From the NCBI RefSeq assembly GCF_009727155.1, contig NZ_WNWM01000002.1, forward strand, positions 496,001 through 560,000: a DNA stretch of 64,000 nucleotides, given 5' to 3'. Positions 18,755-27,839 of the stretch are shown here, piece after piece (position 1 is the stretch's first letter; the number at the start of each line of letters is the position of its first letter). This DNA is from Pseudoduganella dura. Lineage in GTDB: Bacteria > Pseudomonadota > Gammaproteobacteria > Burkholderiales > Burkholderiaceae_D. Made by a program: the position numbers and the translations under genes. The notes under the pieces are model-generated. The model saw nothing but the letters and a program-made list of their open reading frames with translations, searched no databases and was not told the DNA's origin.

Positions 18755-20044
18755 CTAGCGACCCTGCCGCAGCCACGCGCTGACGGCCCCGAACGCCGCC
18801 GCCACCGAGCGTTCGGACTCCTCGCCCGGCGGCTCGGTGTTGGTCAGGCCGGTGAGGCCCATCGACACCACGGACGTGCACAACGCATCGATGCCGCGCG
18901 CATCCGGCACGTATTTTTCAAAGACCTTCAGCAGGTTGCGACCGCGCCGGCCGCGCATGTGCGCGGTGTAGGCGGCCAGTTCCGGCATGCGCGCCGCGGC
19001 TAGGGCCACGGCGAAATTGCCGCGTGCAAGATCGAGCCTGTGGCCGTCGCCCCCGCCGGGCGAGCGCTGCAACCCCTCCAGGTTCCCGCCCTCCACCGCC
19101 GCCATCACATGCGCGGCAATCGATTCCAGCCCGGCGATCACGAGGTCGTGCTGGCTTGGAAAGCGGTAACTGAGCGTGGTGTGCGGAATGCCGATGTCCG
19201 CCGCGATGGCACGGTGCGTCAGGCCGCCGGCCCCGCGGGCCGCCAGTCGCATGCCGCAGGCGCGGGCCGCCGCCACGGACCATGGGGGCACACGCCCGGC
19301 TCTTTCTGCCGTGGCCGCGCCGGCCGCCGGCGCGGCGCCACCGTGGCCCATCCGCTCGCACAGCACGGCGAACAGCGCGCCATCGGCCGCGTCCGGCAGC
19401 GCGGCCCCGCCGGCAAACAGGCGCTGCAGGCATAGCCGGCGCACCAGCCGGTACGTCATGGAATCGTTCAGCGCCATGCCGTAGGCCAGTTCGGCGATCA
19501 CGTAGCCATGCCACCATCCGCATGCCGGCAGTGCCGGCGCCAGCCCCGCGCGGGCACCGAAGTCGTCCCAGAACCGGCGCCGCGCCGCAGCCCATTCGCT
19601 GAAGGCCGGCCGCAGCGTCTCATCCCAGGTGCAGGCATGCAGCATTTCCAGGTAGAGCATCGACAGCGCACGACCGTTCGTGACCGCCTCTTCCAGGATG
19701 GCTTCCGCCACGCTTGCGGCCGTGGCCGGCGGCAGCGACGGAAGCGCCGCGAGCGTCTTGCGCCACTCGTCGAGGGGCGGCGCATCGTGTGCCGAGGCCG
19801 CTTCGCAGATGGCGGCCATGACGCCGGCCCGGTCGCCGTAATGGTGGGTCAGCACCGTGACGGATACCCCTAGCGCTCCGGCCAGCGGCCGCAGCGCCAG
19901 GCCGGCCAGCCCCGCCCCTTCGACGATACGGCAGGCCGCAGCCAGCAGGTCGGCGGCGTGGGGCGCCTTGCGGGATCTCGTTCTTGCGGCTTGCTCGGTC
20001 AACGGAAACTCATGGCGACGGGGTGTCGGGCAATTGTAGAGCAT
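18755..20044 (-). CDS. Tandem two-domain TetR-family regulator
   Basis: A protein of about 429 residues made of two full TetR units. Helix-turn-helix one lies at about residues 27-75 ([18 protein letters not shown]), and the second at about 250-300 ([18 protein letters not shown]). Each is followed by its own helical domain. Normal TetR proteins are about 200 residues and dimerise, so this may be a covalent pseudo-dimer with two different DNA readers. The start is uncertain: the ATG at 20044 has no strong ribosome site, and the first part before residue 25 is not conserved-looking. Targets are unknown. Confidence 0.75.
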   Translation of the reverse strand: MLYNCPTPRRHEFPLTEQAARTRSRKAPHAADLLAAACRIVEGAGLAGLALRPLAGALGVSVTVLTHHYGDRAGVMAAICEAASAHDAPPLDEWRKTLAALPSLPPATAASVAEAILEEAVTNGRALSMLYLEMLHACTWDETLRPAFSEWAAARRRFWDDFGARAGLAPALPACGWWHGYVIAELAYGMALNDSMTYRLVRRLCLQRLFAGGAALPDAADGALFAVLCERMGHGGAAPAAGAATAERAGRVPPWSVAAARACGMRLAARGAGGLTHRAIAADIGIPHTTLSYRFPSQHDLVIAGLESIAAHVMAAVEGGNLEGLQRSPGGGDGHRLDLARGNFAVALAAARMPELAAYTAHMRGRRGRNLLKVFEKYVPDARGIDALCTSVVSMGLTGLTNTEPPGEESERSVAAAFGAVSAWLRQGR

Positions 20045-20203
20045 AGGTGTTGTGCCCCGCCAGCATGTCCGGGACAAGAAGCCCGGCCCGTGCTACTATT
20101 GGCTTACGGCATTATTTTGCCGATGCCACGGCCCCGCCCCCGCCCGCGCTTCCAGAATTCTCCGCAACTCCGCCGCCCCGGCTCTCGATACGATTTCGAC
20201 ACC

Positions 20204-21778
20204 ATGAAACTTGCAAACCTGAAAATAGGCGTTCGCCTGACCTTGCTCGCGGGATTTTTCCTGCTGACCTTGCTGCTGGTCGGATTCACGGGCTGGAACG
20301 CGCTGCGTGACATGAATTCCCGCAACGCCGCCGGCTTCACCGAGGCCGATGGCCTGATGCGCGCGGTCGACGGCGCCCGTTTCGCCCAGGTCGAGTTCAA
20401 GATCCAGGTGCAGGAATGGAAAAACATCCTGCTGCGCGGGCGCGACCCGGCGCAGCTGGACAAATACACGAAGGCGTTCAACCACGCCGGCGAAGCCACC
20501 GCCAGCCAGTTGCGCACGCTGAAGGAAACCATGGGCACGCTCGCGCTGGACACGGCCGCCGTCGACGAAGCGCAGCGGCTGCATGCGGAACTCGTGCGCC
20601 GCTACCTCGACGCGCTGCGCCAGTTCAACGGCGCAGACCCGGACGGCGCGCAAAAGATCGACGCGCTGGTACGCGGCATGGACCGCGCCGCCACCGAGCG
20701 CATCGACGGCATCGTGGCCACGATCCGCAAGGAAGCAGCCAGCCGCATCGCCGCCGTGGAACAGCGCAATAACGATGTCTACCGCAACTCCGCGTTAACA
20801 TTGCTGGCGCTGCTGGCCGTGGCGACAGGGATCGGCGCGCTGATCGTCGTGCTGCTGATCCGGGGCATCACGGTGCCGCTGGCGCACGCGCTGGGCATCG
20901 CCCGCGACGTGGCGGCCGGCGACCTGCGCAACGACGTGCGCAGCACCCGCGGCGACGAGATCGGCGACCTGCTCCGTGCGCTGGGCACGATGAACGGCAA
21001 TTTGTCGCGGATCGTGGCGCGGGTGCGCTCGGGCACGCAGGCCATCGCCGTGGCATCGACGGAAATCGCGACCGGCAACGCCGACCTGTCCGCCCGCACC
21101 GAGTCGCAGGCCGGGTCGCTGGAAGAAACCGCCGCCTCGATGACCGAACTGACCAGCACTGTTCGCCAGAACCGCGACAACGCCGAAGCGGCCGCCAGCC
21201 TGGCCGGCAAGGCGACCACCATTTCCACGCGCGGCAGCGCCACGGTGGCCGAGGTGGTCGAAACGATGGGCGCGATCAACGGCACGTCGGCACGGATCGC
21301 CGACATCATCGGCGTCATCGACGGCATCGCGTTCCAGACCAATATCCTGGCGCTGAACGCCGCGGTGGAAGCGGCCCGCGCCGGCGAGCAGGGGCGCGGC
21401 TTCGCCGTCGTCGCCAGCGAAGTACGCGGGCTGGCACAACGCTCGTCCGTGGCCGCGAAGGAAATCCGCGAGCTGATCTCGACTTCGGTGGCGGAAGTGG
21501 AAGCGGGCCGCGCCCAGGTCGACCGCGCCGGCGCCACGATGCGCGAAGTGCTCGAGAGCGTGGAACAGGTCGCCGCGATGGTGCACCAGATCTCGCTTGC
21601 CAGCGGCGAACAGCAGCAGGGCATCGAGCAGATCGGCGAAGCCATCGCGCATATCGACGGCACCACGCAGCAAAACGCCGCGCTGGTCGAACAGGCCGCC
21701 GCCGCGGCCGAGTCGCTGCGCGAACAGGCCCGCCAGCTCGACGATTCGGTGGCCGTGTTCAAGCTCCGCGCGGCCTGA
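20204..21778 (+). CDS. Methyl-accepting chemotaxis protein
   Basis: Chemoreceptor of 524 residues: transmembrane helix (about 10-30), periplasmic four-helix-bundle domain (about 31-188), second transmembrane helix (about 190-212), HAMP, and signalling domain with the [20 protein letters not shown] tip. The start ATG at 20204 begins [12 protein letters not shown], the common start of this betaproteobacterial receptor class. It is the last gene before the gene-poor junction with the catabolic island. Ligand unknown. Confidence 0.9.
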   Translation: MKLANLKIGVRLTLLAGFFLLTLLLVGFTGWNALRDMNSRNAAGFTEADGLMRAVDGARFAQVEFKIQVQEWKNILLRGRDPAQLDKYTKAFNHAGEATASQLRTLKETMGTLALDTAAVDEAQRLHAELVRRYLDALRQFNGADPDGAQKIDALVRGMDRAATERIDGIVATIRKEAASRIAAVEQRNNDVYRNSALTLLALLAVATGIGALIVVLLIRGITVPLAHALGIARDVAAGDLRNDVRSTRGDEIGDLLRALGTMNGNLSRIVARVRSGTQAIAVASTEIATGNADLSARTESQAGSLEETAASMTELTSTVRQNRDNAEAAASLAGKATTISTRGSATVAEVVETMGAINGTSARIADIIGVIDGIAFQTNILALNAAVEAARAGEQGRGFAVVASEVRGLAQRSSVAAKEIRELISTSVAEVEAGRAQVDRAGATMREVLESVEQVAAMVHQISLASGEQQQGIEQIGEAIAHIDGTTQQNAALVEQAAAAAESLREQARQLDDSVAVFKLRAA

Positions 21779-22481
21779 TTGCGGGGCTGGTTGACGGGAA
21801 TACTGTCGAGTCAGCGGCGTTCGATGCCGCCTTGAGGACTGGCGTGCCGGGTTGGACGCCGGTAGCACGAAGTCCAGCGGGCGTTGCGTTCACCGATTGA
21901 ATCCACAGGCGGAAGCTGCCTGTCGTGAGACTCCGTGACTTTTCCGGTTCGGCGACCTGCTATGCTGGAGCGAGCGGCCGAGTTCGGGCTATTGTGTTGA
22001 AAAACTCGGATCCAGTTCCCGTTGGTAACGAAAGATCGGTAACTCGACTGTCCAGAACGGCCACCGTGGTCCGAGAGCGGATAGTTTGGAGTGCCAACAT
22101 CAATGAAATCCGCTTGAAAAAGTTGCCGGGCGACTTTTTCAACACAATAGGCCAGGAGCTGACATTTGATGCTCCCCCATGTCAACGATAAATCCATGAA
22201 AGCAGAATTCCTCAGTCCTCACGATCCCTACCTTGAGTTCGACCAAGTCCTCGTTGCCGCTGGTGAGATATCGGACTCCGAGCTCGTCGCAAGCGTGCCG
22301 TGACCGTTGATAGCGCACCGCTTGCCCGAGTAGACATTCTTGCGATCTCCGGGCACCGAACGAAAAACCGTCCAGCGAATCCGGTCAACCGATGCGAAGC
22401 TGAAGGCTGTCACGGTGTGCGTTCCTCGACGAGGCTGACCACTACTCTGAACGGGGTCCACTATCAGCCTTAAGACTACTG
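21779..22481. other. Gene-poor junction between core region and catabolic island
   Basis: About 700 bases without a credible gene; short frames are broken or biased unlike neighbours. It contains the inverted-repeat element at 21986-22153. The change in gene content on either side (housekeeping-like chemoreceptors to the left, catabolic genes to the right) fits an island boundary. Confidence 0.5.
21986..22153. repeat. 168-bp inverted-repeat element related to the IS1182-like ends
   Basis: The left edge GGGCTATTGTGTTGAAAAA (21986-22004) and right edge TTTTTCAACACAATAGGCC (22135-22153) are inverted copies with one mismatch in 19. The same 19-mer with one change forms the end of the IS at 711-729. 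The interior has no transposase. It is either a miniature non-autonomous element moved by such an IS or a deletion scar of one. No clear target duplication is visible at the edges. Confidence 0.6.
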
Positions 22482-22952
22482 TTAGCGTTTCATCTTTTTG
22501 AACATTCTGGTCATGGTTTCCGCATCGATTGCCTGCATATCCACAAGCTTCAACGATTTGACCATGTGAAGAGTTGCAGTCTTATATTTTTGGAAATGCG
22601 GCGTCTTGAGATGGGCCTCATACGCTTGGCGGTCGGCATACATCTCGAGAATCCTGATTTGGGTGTGGTCTTCTCGCTGATACAGAGGGAAGATGGCAAT
22701 CACCCCCGGTTCGAGTCTTACCGACGCTTCCGCTTCTTCTTTAAGAAGCGCCTTGTACTGATCGAGATGATCAGCATGTATCTCAATCTCCGAGATCCGA
22801 AGCATCATTTGCGGCTCCTGGGCATGCGCCCGGTCCAAATTAAGACACAGCCAGACGGCGATCCCAAGTACCAAGAGTTTTCTGCCCAAGTCCGCCAGCG
22901 ATAGCAGATGGGTTTCAAGTCTCTGCACATTATCCCTTCTTGAAATCAACAT
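22482..22952 (-). CDS. Exported antibiotic-biosynthesis-monooxygenase-domain (ABM) protein
   Basis: About 156 residues; start 22952 with a GAAGGAA site. An N-terminal signal-like segment (LGRKLLVLGIAVWLCLNL, cut near AHA) precedes a ferredoxin-like ABM domain (MLRISEIEIHADHLDQYKAL; ATLHMVKSLKLVDMQAID) of the YgiN/quinol monooxygenase type. Such domains oxidise quinols or degrade small aromatics without cofactor, or act structurally. Export is unusual for the family. As the outermost gene of the catabolic island it could deal with quinones leaking into the periplasm, which is a guess. Confidence 0.7.
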   Translation of the reverse strand: MLISRRDNVQRLETHLLSLADLGRKLLVLGIAVWLCLNLDRAHAQEPQMMLRISEIEIHADHLDQYKALLKEEAEASVRLEPGVIAIFPLYQREDHTQIRILEMYADRQAYEAHLKTPHFQKYKTATLHMVKSLKLVDMQAIDAETMTRMFKKMKR

Positions 22953-23355
22953 TTTTATTCCTTCTTCCCTGATCCATTCAACGGCCTTGGCTGTCCTTTG
23001 ACCGCTGTCCCCGGGCTTGCGATCGAGCGAAGGCACTGTCCTCCACTCCTCTGCAGAAGATGATAGACGATTACACGCTGAATCAGCCCGCTCATGAATT
23101 CCAAATCTTGTAGGGACGTGCTGCAGGTCCATCAGCCGGCAGAACGCGTCGGGAAGCTCGTCAGTCGTCTCGGCCGTCTTCGTGGGCGAAGACCATTCGT
23201 CGCGCAGCGGCATTGAATTGGCGCACTCTAGCGCTCCAACACCGGGCGAGGGAAGCACGGCTGCTCAATGCGACTCCACCGAGACAATGCATGTCGACAC
23301 ATGTAGATATTATGTCAACTCGACAAATGCTGGTGCAGCTGCGCCGTTTGCGCTG
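22953..23355. other. Intergenic region with a spaced inverted repeat
   Basis: About 400 bases with no convincing gene. It includes an AT-rich spot with inverted TGTCGA (23292-23297) and TCGACA (23320-23325), near TTGACA on the minus strand. This may be the promoter/operator of the ABM gene, possibly read by the TetR protein encoded just to the right. Confidence 0.35.
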
Positions 23356-23958
23356 TCAGTTATAAAGCAGCTGCTTGAGGGCAAGCTGTATCGATTGCTC
23401 GACCGCTGGCAAGTCTGCTGCCGTGAGGTGGAGCGACCTGACCCGCAGCCCCTCGAACAAAGCGAAGATGGCGAGTGTGCGACCGCGAATCAACCCTTCG
23501 TTCTCTAGCAGGCCAAGCTTGATTCGCCCCGCGCGCAACACCTTCCCGAATGACATCGCTGCCAGGTGATCGGCGTCGCGCACCACGGCAGCAATCACGG
23601 GATTGCGGGACGCCTCGGCGGCAATCTCCAGCTGCAGGCGTGCGCTCTGCACGTCGAGGCATTCTGTGATCCACTGCGGTGCAGCGGAAAGCAGTTCGTG
23701 CAGTGGATCACTGGACGATTCCAGGCTGGACATCAGCGCTGCCAGCCGGCTGACATTTTCCGCAACAAGTGCGGCAATGACCTTATCCTTCCCATCGAAA
23801 TAGTGGTAGATGTGCCCGACGCTCATGCCGGCTGCATGAGCGATCTCGGCCATGCTAGCGCCGTGGAAACCACTCGCCGCGAAACACGACGCTGCCGCTT
23901 CGATAACCTGGCGTTGCCGTTGGCGGGTACGACCAACCTGGTCAGCCGGCCGGCTCAT
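23356..23958 (-). CDS. TetR/AcrR-family regulator
   Basis: A 200-residue TetR protein. Start 23958 has a GGGGAAG site. Helix-turn-helix around residues 25-62 (MAEIAHAAGMSVGHIYHYFD) and a C-terminal domain of the TetR_C_6 or BetI-like type. Its ATG overlaps the stop of a short upstream frame (23955), which is probably chance. It stands next to the intradiol dioxygenase gene and may control it or the ABM gene; the box-type regulation of the island suggests a second layer. Confidence 0.8.
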   Translation of the reverse strand: MSRPADQVGRTRQRQRQVIEAAASCFAASGFHGASMAEIAHAAGMSVGHIYHYFDGKDKVIAALVAENVSRLAALMSSLESSSDPLHELLSAAPQWITECLDVQSARLQLEIAAEASRNPVIAAVVRDADHLAAMSFGKVLRAGRIKLGLLENEGLIRGRTLAIFALFEGLRVRSLHLTAADLPAVEQSIQLALKQLLYN

Positions 23959-24311
23959 CGTCGCTCTTCCCCACCTACCATTGCAGTGGCTGCACACGAT
24001 GGCGCCCCTCCCGGCCGCTTCGCGGGCTGAGCAACGGGATAGCATGCCACTCGCGCCAATTGTTCGGCAGGTACCGGGATGCCGGCACGCAGTATCAGGA
24101 CGGTTCGATTTGCTGCCGCCTGCACGATGTCGACCACTACATGGTCGCGCACAGTTTTCACGCCGGTCTGCGCTATGTTCATGTCAACACTCGAAGGAGA
24201 ACCCACCATGCCATTCCAGGCGCGCGTGGCTTTGACGTCGGGCCACAAAAAGATGCAGGGACGTGGCTGCCAGCACCCCGCCCTGGCATTCATCTGTATC
24301 CGGTCTGTCGC
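23959..24311. other. Gap with a degenerate activator box and an orphan start
   Basis: No full gene in 353 bases. On the plus strand, 24057-24072 (CAATTGTTCGGCAGGT) matches the island box at 13 of 16 positions and is followed after 20 bases by TATCAG. Further on, a good site GAAGGAG precedes an ATG at 24208 that opens MPFQARVALTSG and soon runs into the antisense of the dioxygenase gene. This looks like the leftover front of a deleted gene. A minus-strand frame (23955-24209) also exists but shows no family. Confidence 0.35.
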
Positions 24312-25181
24312 TCATGCCGAAGTGTCTTTCGCCAGCACGAAATTGCGTCGCAACGCCAGCTGTGGGGAGCCGTCGCGCAACCGCGACGCTTCCGCTGCGG
24401 CAGGAAGATCGATGAGGCGTTCCACGAGGGAATCCTTCACCCCAAAGACGACATCGGAATCAAGATAAGGGTCACCCTCAAGGAAGAGATGAGTGACCAA
24501 GGTCTTGCAGCCCAAGGCGGCGATCCTGAAATGAACGTGTGCAGGTCGGTAAGGATGACGTCCCTGCGCCTTGAGCATGTCGCCAACAGGTCCGTCATCC
24601 GGAATCGGGTACGGTGACGGCACAGTGGCTTGAAGCGAAAAGTTGCCCTCGGAATCAGTGCGGAAGCGTCCACGGCCGGTATAGCGATCTGCAGAGAGCT
24701 GTACATCGTAATAGCCCTCTTCATCAGCGAGCCAGACATCCACGCTTGCCTCCGCCACGGGCCGGCCGTCGGTGTCGCGGACGGTTCCCTCCACGAGCAG
24801 CGGCGTTTCGCCGGCAACTGCTGCGAAGACAGCGGATCCGTTCGGCAATTCGGGAGGATCGTTTACGTAGAATGGACCAAGGACGGTGGTTTCCGTCGCT
24901 CCCTCCGGAACCCGATGATTGAGCGCATCGACAAGCATCGAAACGCCGAGGACATCGGATAGAAGGATGAATTCCTGGCGCGTTGCCGAACACATGCGGC
25001 CCGTCGCGGTAAGGAAATCGATAGCCCATTCCCACTCCTCTTGCGTTGGCTCGATCTCGCGAATGAACGCGTGAAGATGCCGGACCAGCGCCCCGCTAAT
25101 CGCTCGCGTCCGCGGATCAGGACTTCCGGAAACGCGCCCTAGTACCGCGTCGGTAATATTCTCTTCATTAAAATTTCGCAT
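24312..25181 (-). CDS. Intradiol ring-cleavage dioxygenase (hydroxyquinol/catechol 1,2-dioxygenase family)
   Basis: Non-haem Fe(III) enzyme of 289 residues that opens an ortho-dihydroxybenzene between the two hydroxyls. An N-terminal helical dimerisation domain (about 1-95) precedes the beta-sandwich catalytic domain. Fe ligands are visible: Tyr158 in EEGYYDVQ, Tyr191 in SPYPIPDDGPVG, His215 and His217 in YRPAHVHFRI. Hydroxyquinol enzymes have this length. With maleylacetate reductase present in the island, hydroxyquinol to maleylacetate is the best guess. The box at 25469-25484 points to this gene with a long 288-base leader. Confidence 0.85.
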   Translation of the reverse strand: MRNFNEENITDAVLGRVSGSPDPRTRAISGALVRHLHAFIREIEPTQEEWEWAIDFLTATGRMCSATRQEFILLSDVLGVSMLVDALNHRVPEGATETTVLGPFYVNDPPELPNGSAVFAAVAGETPLLVEGTVRDTDGRPVAEASVDVWLADEEGYYDVQLSADRYTGRGRFRTDSEGNFSLQATVPSPYPIPDDGPVGDMLKAQGRHPYRPAHVHFRIAALGCKTLVTHLFLEGDPYLDSDVVFGVKDSLVERLIDLPAAAEASRLRDGSPQLALRRNFVLAKDTSA

Positions 25182-25441
25182 GAGTGTTCCTGAATTTGAT
25201 CGTCGCTCCCCCGCATGCCGTGCCTTACGCCGTCTAAAGCGCAGGCGACATGCCGGCGAGCTGGAGGTGCCGTCGAACGGATCGTCGCGTGCTGCAGGAC
25301 AGCTCCTTGCGGCCCCGCCCAAGCAAAAATTTGCACTGACCATTGGCAGGAAGCCGCAATGCCTGGCGCGGCTGCTCCGCTGGCCAAGTCAACTATCTTG
25401 CTACTCGACGCCTGCTCTGACTGCTTGGCCTCTGCAGGTGA

Positions 25442-25484
25442 ATCCTAGTCCCTGACACGAGCGCCCCCACCTATCCAAAGATAG
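25442..25484 (-). promoter_or_regulatory. Island activator box 1 and -10 element (toward the intradiol dioxygenase)
   Basis: The box occupies 25469-25484 and reads CTATCTTTGGATAGGT on the minus strand (two changes from CTATCTTTCGRCAGGT). After 21 bases comes TAGGAT (25447-25442). The distance to the dioxygenase start is 288 bases, longer than at other loci. Confidence 0.65.
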
Positions 25485-25497
25485 CCGGGAAACAAAC

Positions 25498-25540
25498 CTA
25501 TCTTTCGGCAGGTATCGCCGCTGCTATCCGCGCCTAAGCT
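25498..25540 (+). promoter_or_regulatory. Island activator box 2 and -10 element (toward the CmcJ-like gene)
   Basis: Box CTATCTTTCGGCAGGT at 25498-25513, exact consensus, followed after 21 bases by TAAGCT (25535-25540). It forms a divergent pair with box 1, separated by 13 bases. The gene start lies 162 bases downstream. Confidence 0.75.
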
Positions 25541-25675
25541 TCCTTGTGGCGGTCGAGACGGCTTTGATGAACGCCTTCATCGCCCGAAGTTGCGGACCGA
25601 AATCCTCGATGCGAGCTCGCCATCGTGCGGGCGTCGCCTGCCGCGAATCGACACTGATAACAACTGGAGATGACA

Positions 25676-26527
25676 ATGAACGACAACACGCTGGCGCCCT
25701 GCCCGGCGACAGGGGATAGTGGAACTGCCCGACCTGGCGAAGTGCAGGCCGAGCTCAGATTTACCGTCCCACAGGACGATGCGCCGATCGTATATCTGGT
25801 CGATTACGCCAGTACGACGATCAAGCTTGAAAGCCGTCAGGTGACGATCAGGAATGCGAGGGCCCTGGAGAATGAGATCGAGCTCGAGCAAAACGGCTTC
25901 GCACTCGTCGAGTTTACGACCGGATTACAAGACGTACGCGACAAGCACGCGGTAGACACGGTGTTTCGCCAGGAGGCGGAGTCGCTTCTGCAGAAAATCA
26001 CGGGGGCCAAGCGGGTCGTGATGTTCGCCAGTCTTGCGCGTGACATGCGTTTCGCCGCCACAAACGAGAACCTTGGTGCGGCAACCAATGTCCATGTCGA
26101 CCATGACCAGGCAACGTACGAGTACAGTATCCGTCAGGTACTTCCTCCTGACGAGGCGAACGAACTGCTCCAGCGGAGATGGGCTGCATACAACATCTGG
26201 AAGCCGCTTCGGACAGTCGAGTCGATGCCGCTTGCGGTATGCGATGCGCGGACAATTCGCAAGGAAGACCTGATTCCGACCGCTGTCGGAACATCACCGG
26301 ATGAGCCCCTGCTTCCCAGGACGGGGTTGGGCGTGCTTTATCGGTCTGACCAGAACTGGTATTACTATCCACTGATGACCGCCGACGAAGCGCTGATCCT
26401 GAAAATGTGGGACACCGATCAATCCCGTCCACAATGGGCGGCGCATAGCGCGTTCGACGACCCGACATCGCCTACGGACGCGCAGCCACGTGTCAGCCTG
26501 GACGCACGTTTCGTCGTGTTCTTCTGA
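25676..26527 (+). CDS. CmcJ/NvfI-family oxidoreductase
   Basis: A 283-residue member of the CmcJ/NvfI family, relatives of Fe(II)/2-oxoglutarate-type enzymes known from cephamycin and fungal meroterpenoid pathways. The typical blocks are present: a His motif NVHVDHDQAT, the stretch AAYNIWKPL, and the end block MWDTDQSRPQWAAHSAFDDP followed by RVSLDARFVVFF. The ATG at 25676 is preferred over 25670 since GGAG lies seven bases upstream of it. It is a single-gene unit with its own activator box, opposite the dioxygenase. Its reaction in a catabolic setting is unknown; hydroxylation or O-demethylation would be plausible. Confidence 0.7.
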   Translation: MNDNTLAPCPATGDSGTARPGEVQAELRFTVPQDDAPIVYLVDYASTTIKLESRQVTIRNARALENEIELEQNGFALVEFTTGLQDVRDKHAVDTVFRQEAESLLQKITGAKRVVMFASLARDMRFAATNENLGAATNVHVDHDQATYEYSIRQVLPPDEANELLQRRWAAYNIWKPLRTVESMPLAVCDARTIRKEDLIPTAVGTSPDEPLLPRTGLGVLYRSDQNWYYYPLMTADEALILKMWDTDQSRPQWAAHSAFDDPTSPTDAQPRVSLDARFVVFF

Positions 26528-26535
26528 CGCTGAAT

Positions 26536-26595
26536 ACAGGCTTCAAACGGAAGCCTGTCCTCCCTGAGTGCGGCATCAGGTCACCTGCCGCACTC
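26536..26595. terminator. Two hairpins between convergent genes
   Basis: ACAGGCTTC and GAAGCCTGT (26536-26558) form a 9-bp stem with a 5-base loop; GAGTGCGGCA and TGCCGCACTC (26566-26595) form a 10-bp stem. They lie between the ends of the CmcJ-like gene and the leftward Rieske operon. There is no T-run after either, so efficiency is uncertain. Confidence 0.5.
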
Positions 26596-26677
26596 GTAGC
26601 AAAGCCCCAGGTTGCACCGTAGACTGGTGGTCTTGCGACCACCGTTATGCCATTGCCGGTCCTTCGGTGCCCCGTGC

Positions 26678-27763
26678 TTATGGAGCCTGCTGCACGTGAT
26701 TCGATTCGGCGCGCCCACCACCAATCAGGGGCCCGTCGATGCCCTCGTCCCGCATCAGACGCTCCAGGATCCAGCGGTATTGCAACGTTGCGGCATCGAA
26801 TGATGTCGGCTGCATCGTGATACCTGGCGATGCGTCGATCGTACGCTGCTGCGCGCTGACGATTTCCGCATCCTCGTTAAATGCCAGGTAACTGAAATCG
26901 CGGTAGAACTCGGCAAGCCCGGGCGTGCGATCCCAGGATCCATATGAGAAAAAGTAGCGCGACTTTCCAAGGCTTTCAGGGGTTACGGCCTGGCTCGTGT
27001 ATTCCTTGTGCAAGGGCTCGACTCCACTTGGCGCGTCTTCCCCGAATTTTTGTGCAGCCCCTGGCTCATGCATCTCGGCGTACAAAAGGAACAGCCCGGG
27101 AGCAATGAAATCATAGGTGATCCATACATCGAGATGCGTCGCATCAATTTTTTCCCGAATATATTTCGCTGTGGGCTGGTTCAGCAACCAGCGTGATACA
27201 CGGACGCCCTTTTCCAGCCGCTCGACTTTCGGTCGCGTCTGGCCAAACACCAGACCCGGGCCGAACGAATCACGATGCACGTAGCTTAAATGGGAGAGGT
27301 CCAGCAAATTGTCCGCGACAAGCATGTAGTTGGCATTGACTTCGAGTCGCCCCGGCAACATCGACCAGCCCGGAAGATCCGGCCCGACGTTGTCCGGAAT
27401 ATCGGCTTGCGAAGCCTTCTCCGGTTGCCCCATCCAGATCCAGACACAGCCATGGGACTCGGCGGTCGGATACGAACGCACGCACATGCTGCTGGGGATA
27501 CGCGGCTGCCCGGGAATCTCAATGCATTTTCCGGATGGAGCGAATTTAAGCCCATGGTACATGCAACGGAGGTCATCCCCTTCGATCTGCCCGTGCGAGA
27601 GCGGCGCGAGCCGATGGCAGCACCGGTCTTCCATCGCAACCACTGCGCCATCGTCCTTGCGGTAGAAGACGAGCGGCACTTCGAGGTACGTTCTTGTCGT
27701 GAGGGCGCCGTTGGGAAAATCTTCACTGAACCCGGCAACATACCAGGCGTTCTTCAGGTACAT
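26678..27763 (-). CDS. Rieske oxygenase, VanA-like (copy 1)
   Basis: Terminal oxygenase of 361 residues of the aromatic O-demethylase type (vanillate/toluenesulfonate/dicamba group). The Rieske cluster is CCHRLAPL...CMYHGLKF (about 48-74). Mononuclear Fe ligands are in NLLDLSHLSYVH. The protein needs an electron-transfer partner, most likely the VanB-like reductase at 43335-44297. Start has AAGGAGACA upstream. It is last in the leftward operon with the FAD hydroxylase and copy 2; a 76-base gap separates it from copy 2. Substrate unknown; methoxyarene demethylation is the best family guess. Confidence 0.88.
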   Translation of the reverse strand: MYLKNAWYVAGFSEDFPNGALTTRTYLEVPLVFYRKDDGAVVAMEDRCCHRLAPLSHGQIEGDDLRCMYHGLKFAPSGKCIEIPGQPRIPSSMCVRSYPTAESHGCVWIWMGQPEKASQADIPDNVGPDLPGWSMLPGRLEVNANYMLVADNLLDLSHLSYVHRDSFGPGLVFGQTRPKVERLEKGVRVSRWLLNQPTAKYIREKIDATHLDVWITYDFIAPGLFLLYAEMHEPGAAQKFGEDAPSGVEPLHKEYTSQAVTPESLGKSRYFFSYGSWDRTPGLAEFYRDFSYLAFNEDAEIVSAQQRTIDASPGITMQPTSFDAATLQYRWILERLMRDEGIDGPLIGGGRAESNHVQQAP

Positions 27764-27839
27764 GAGTGTCTCCTTGTTATATAAAAATATGACTGCTGCC
27801 GAGGTTGCATATGGTTCGAGTATTCGGGAGCACGGCCAA

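Noticed and set aside
23955..24209. Short minus-strand frame ending on the TetR start codon
   Set aside because: The ATGA overlap is suggestive, but the sequence shows no family and the ribosome site is weak. Kept only as a note in the gap entry.
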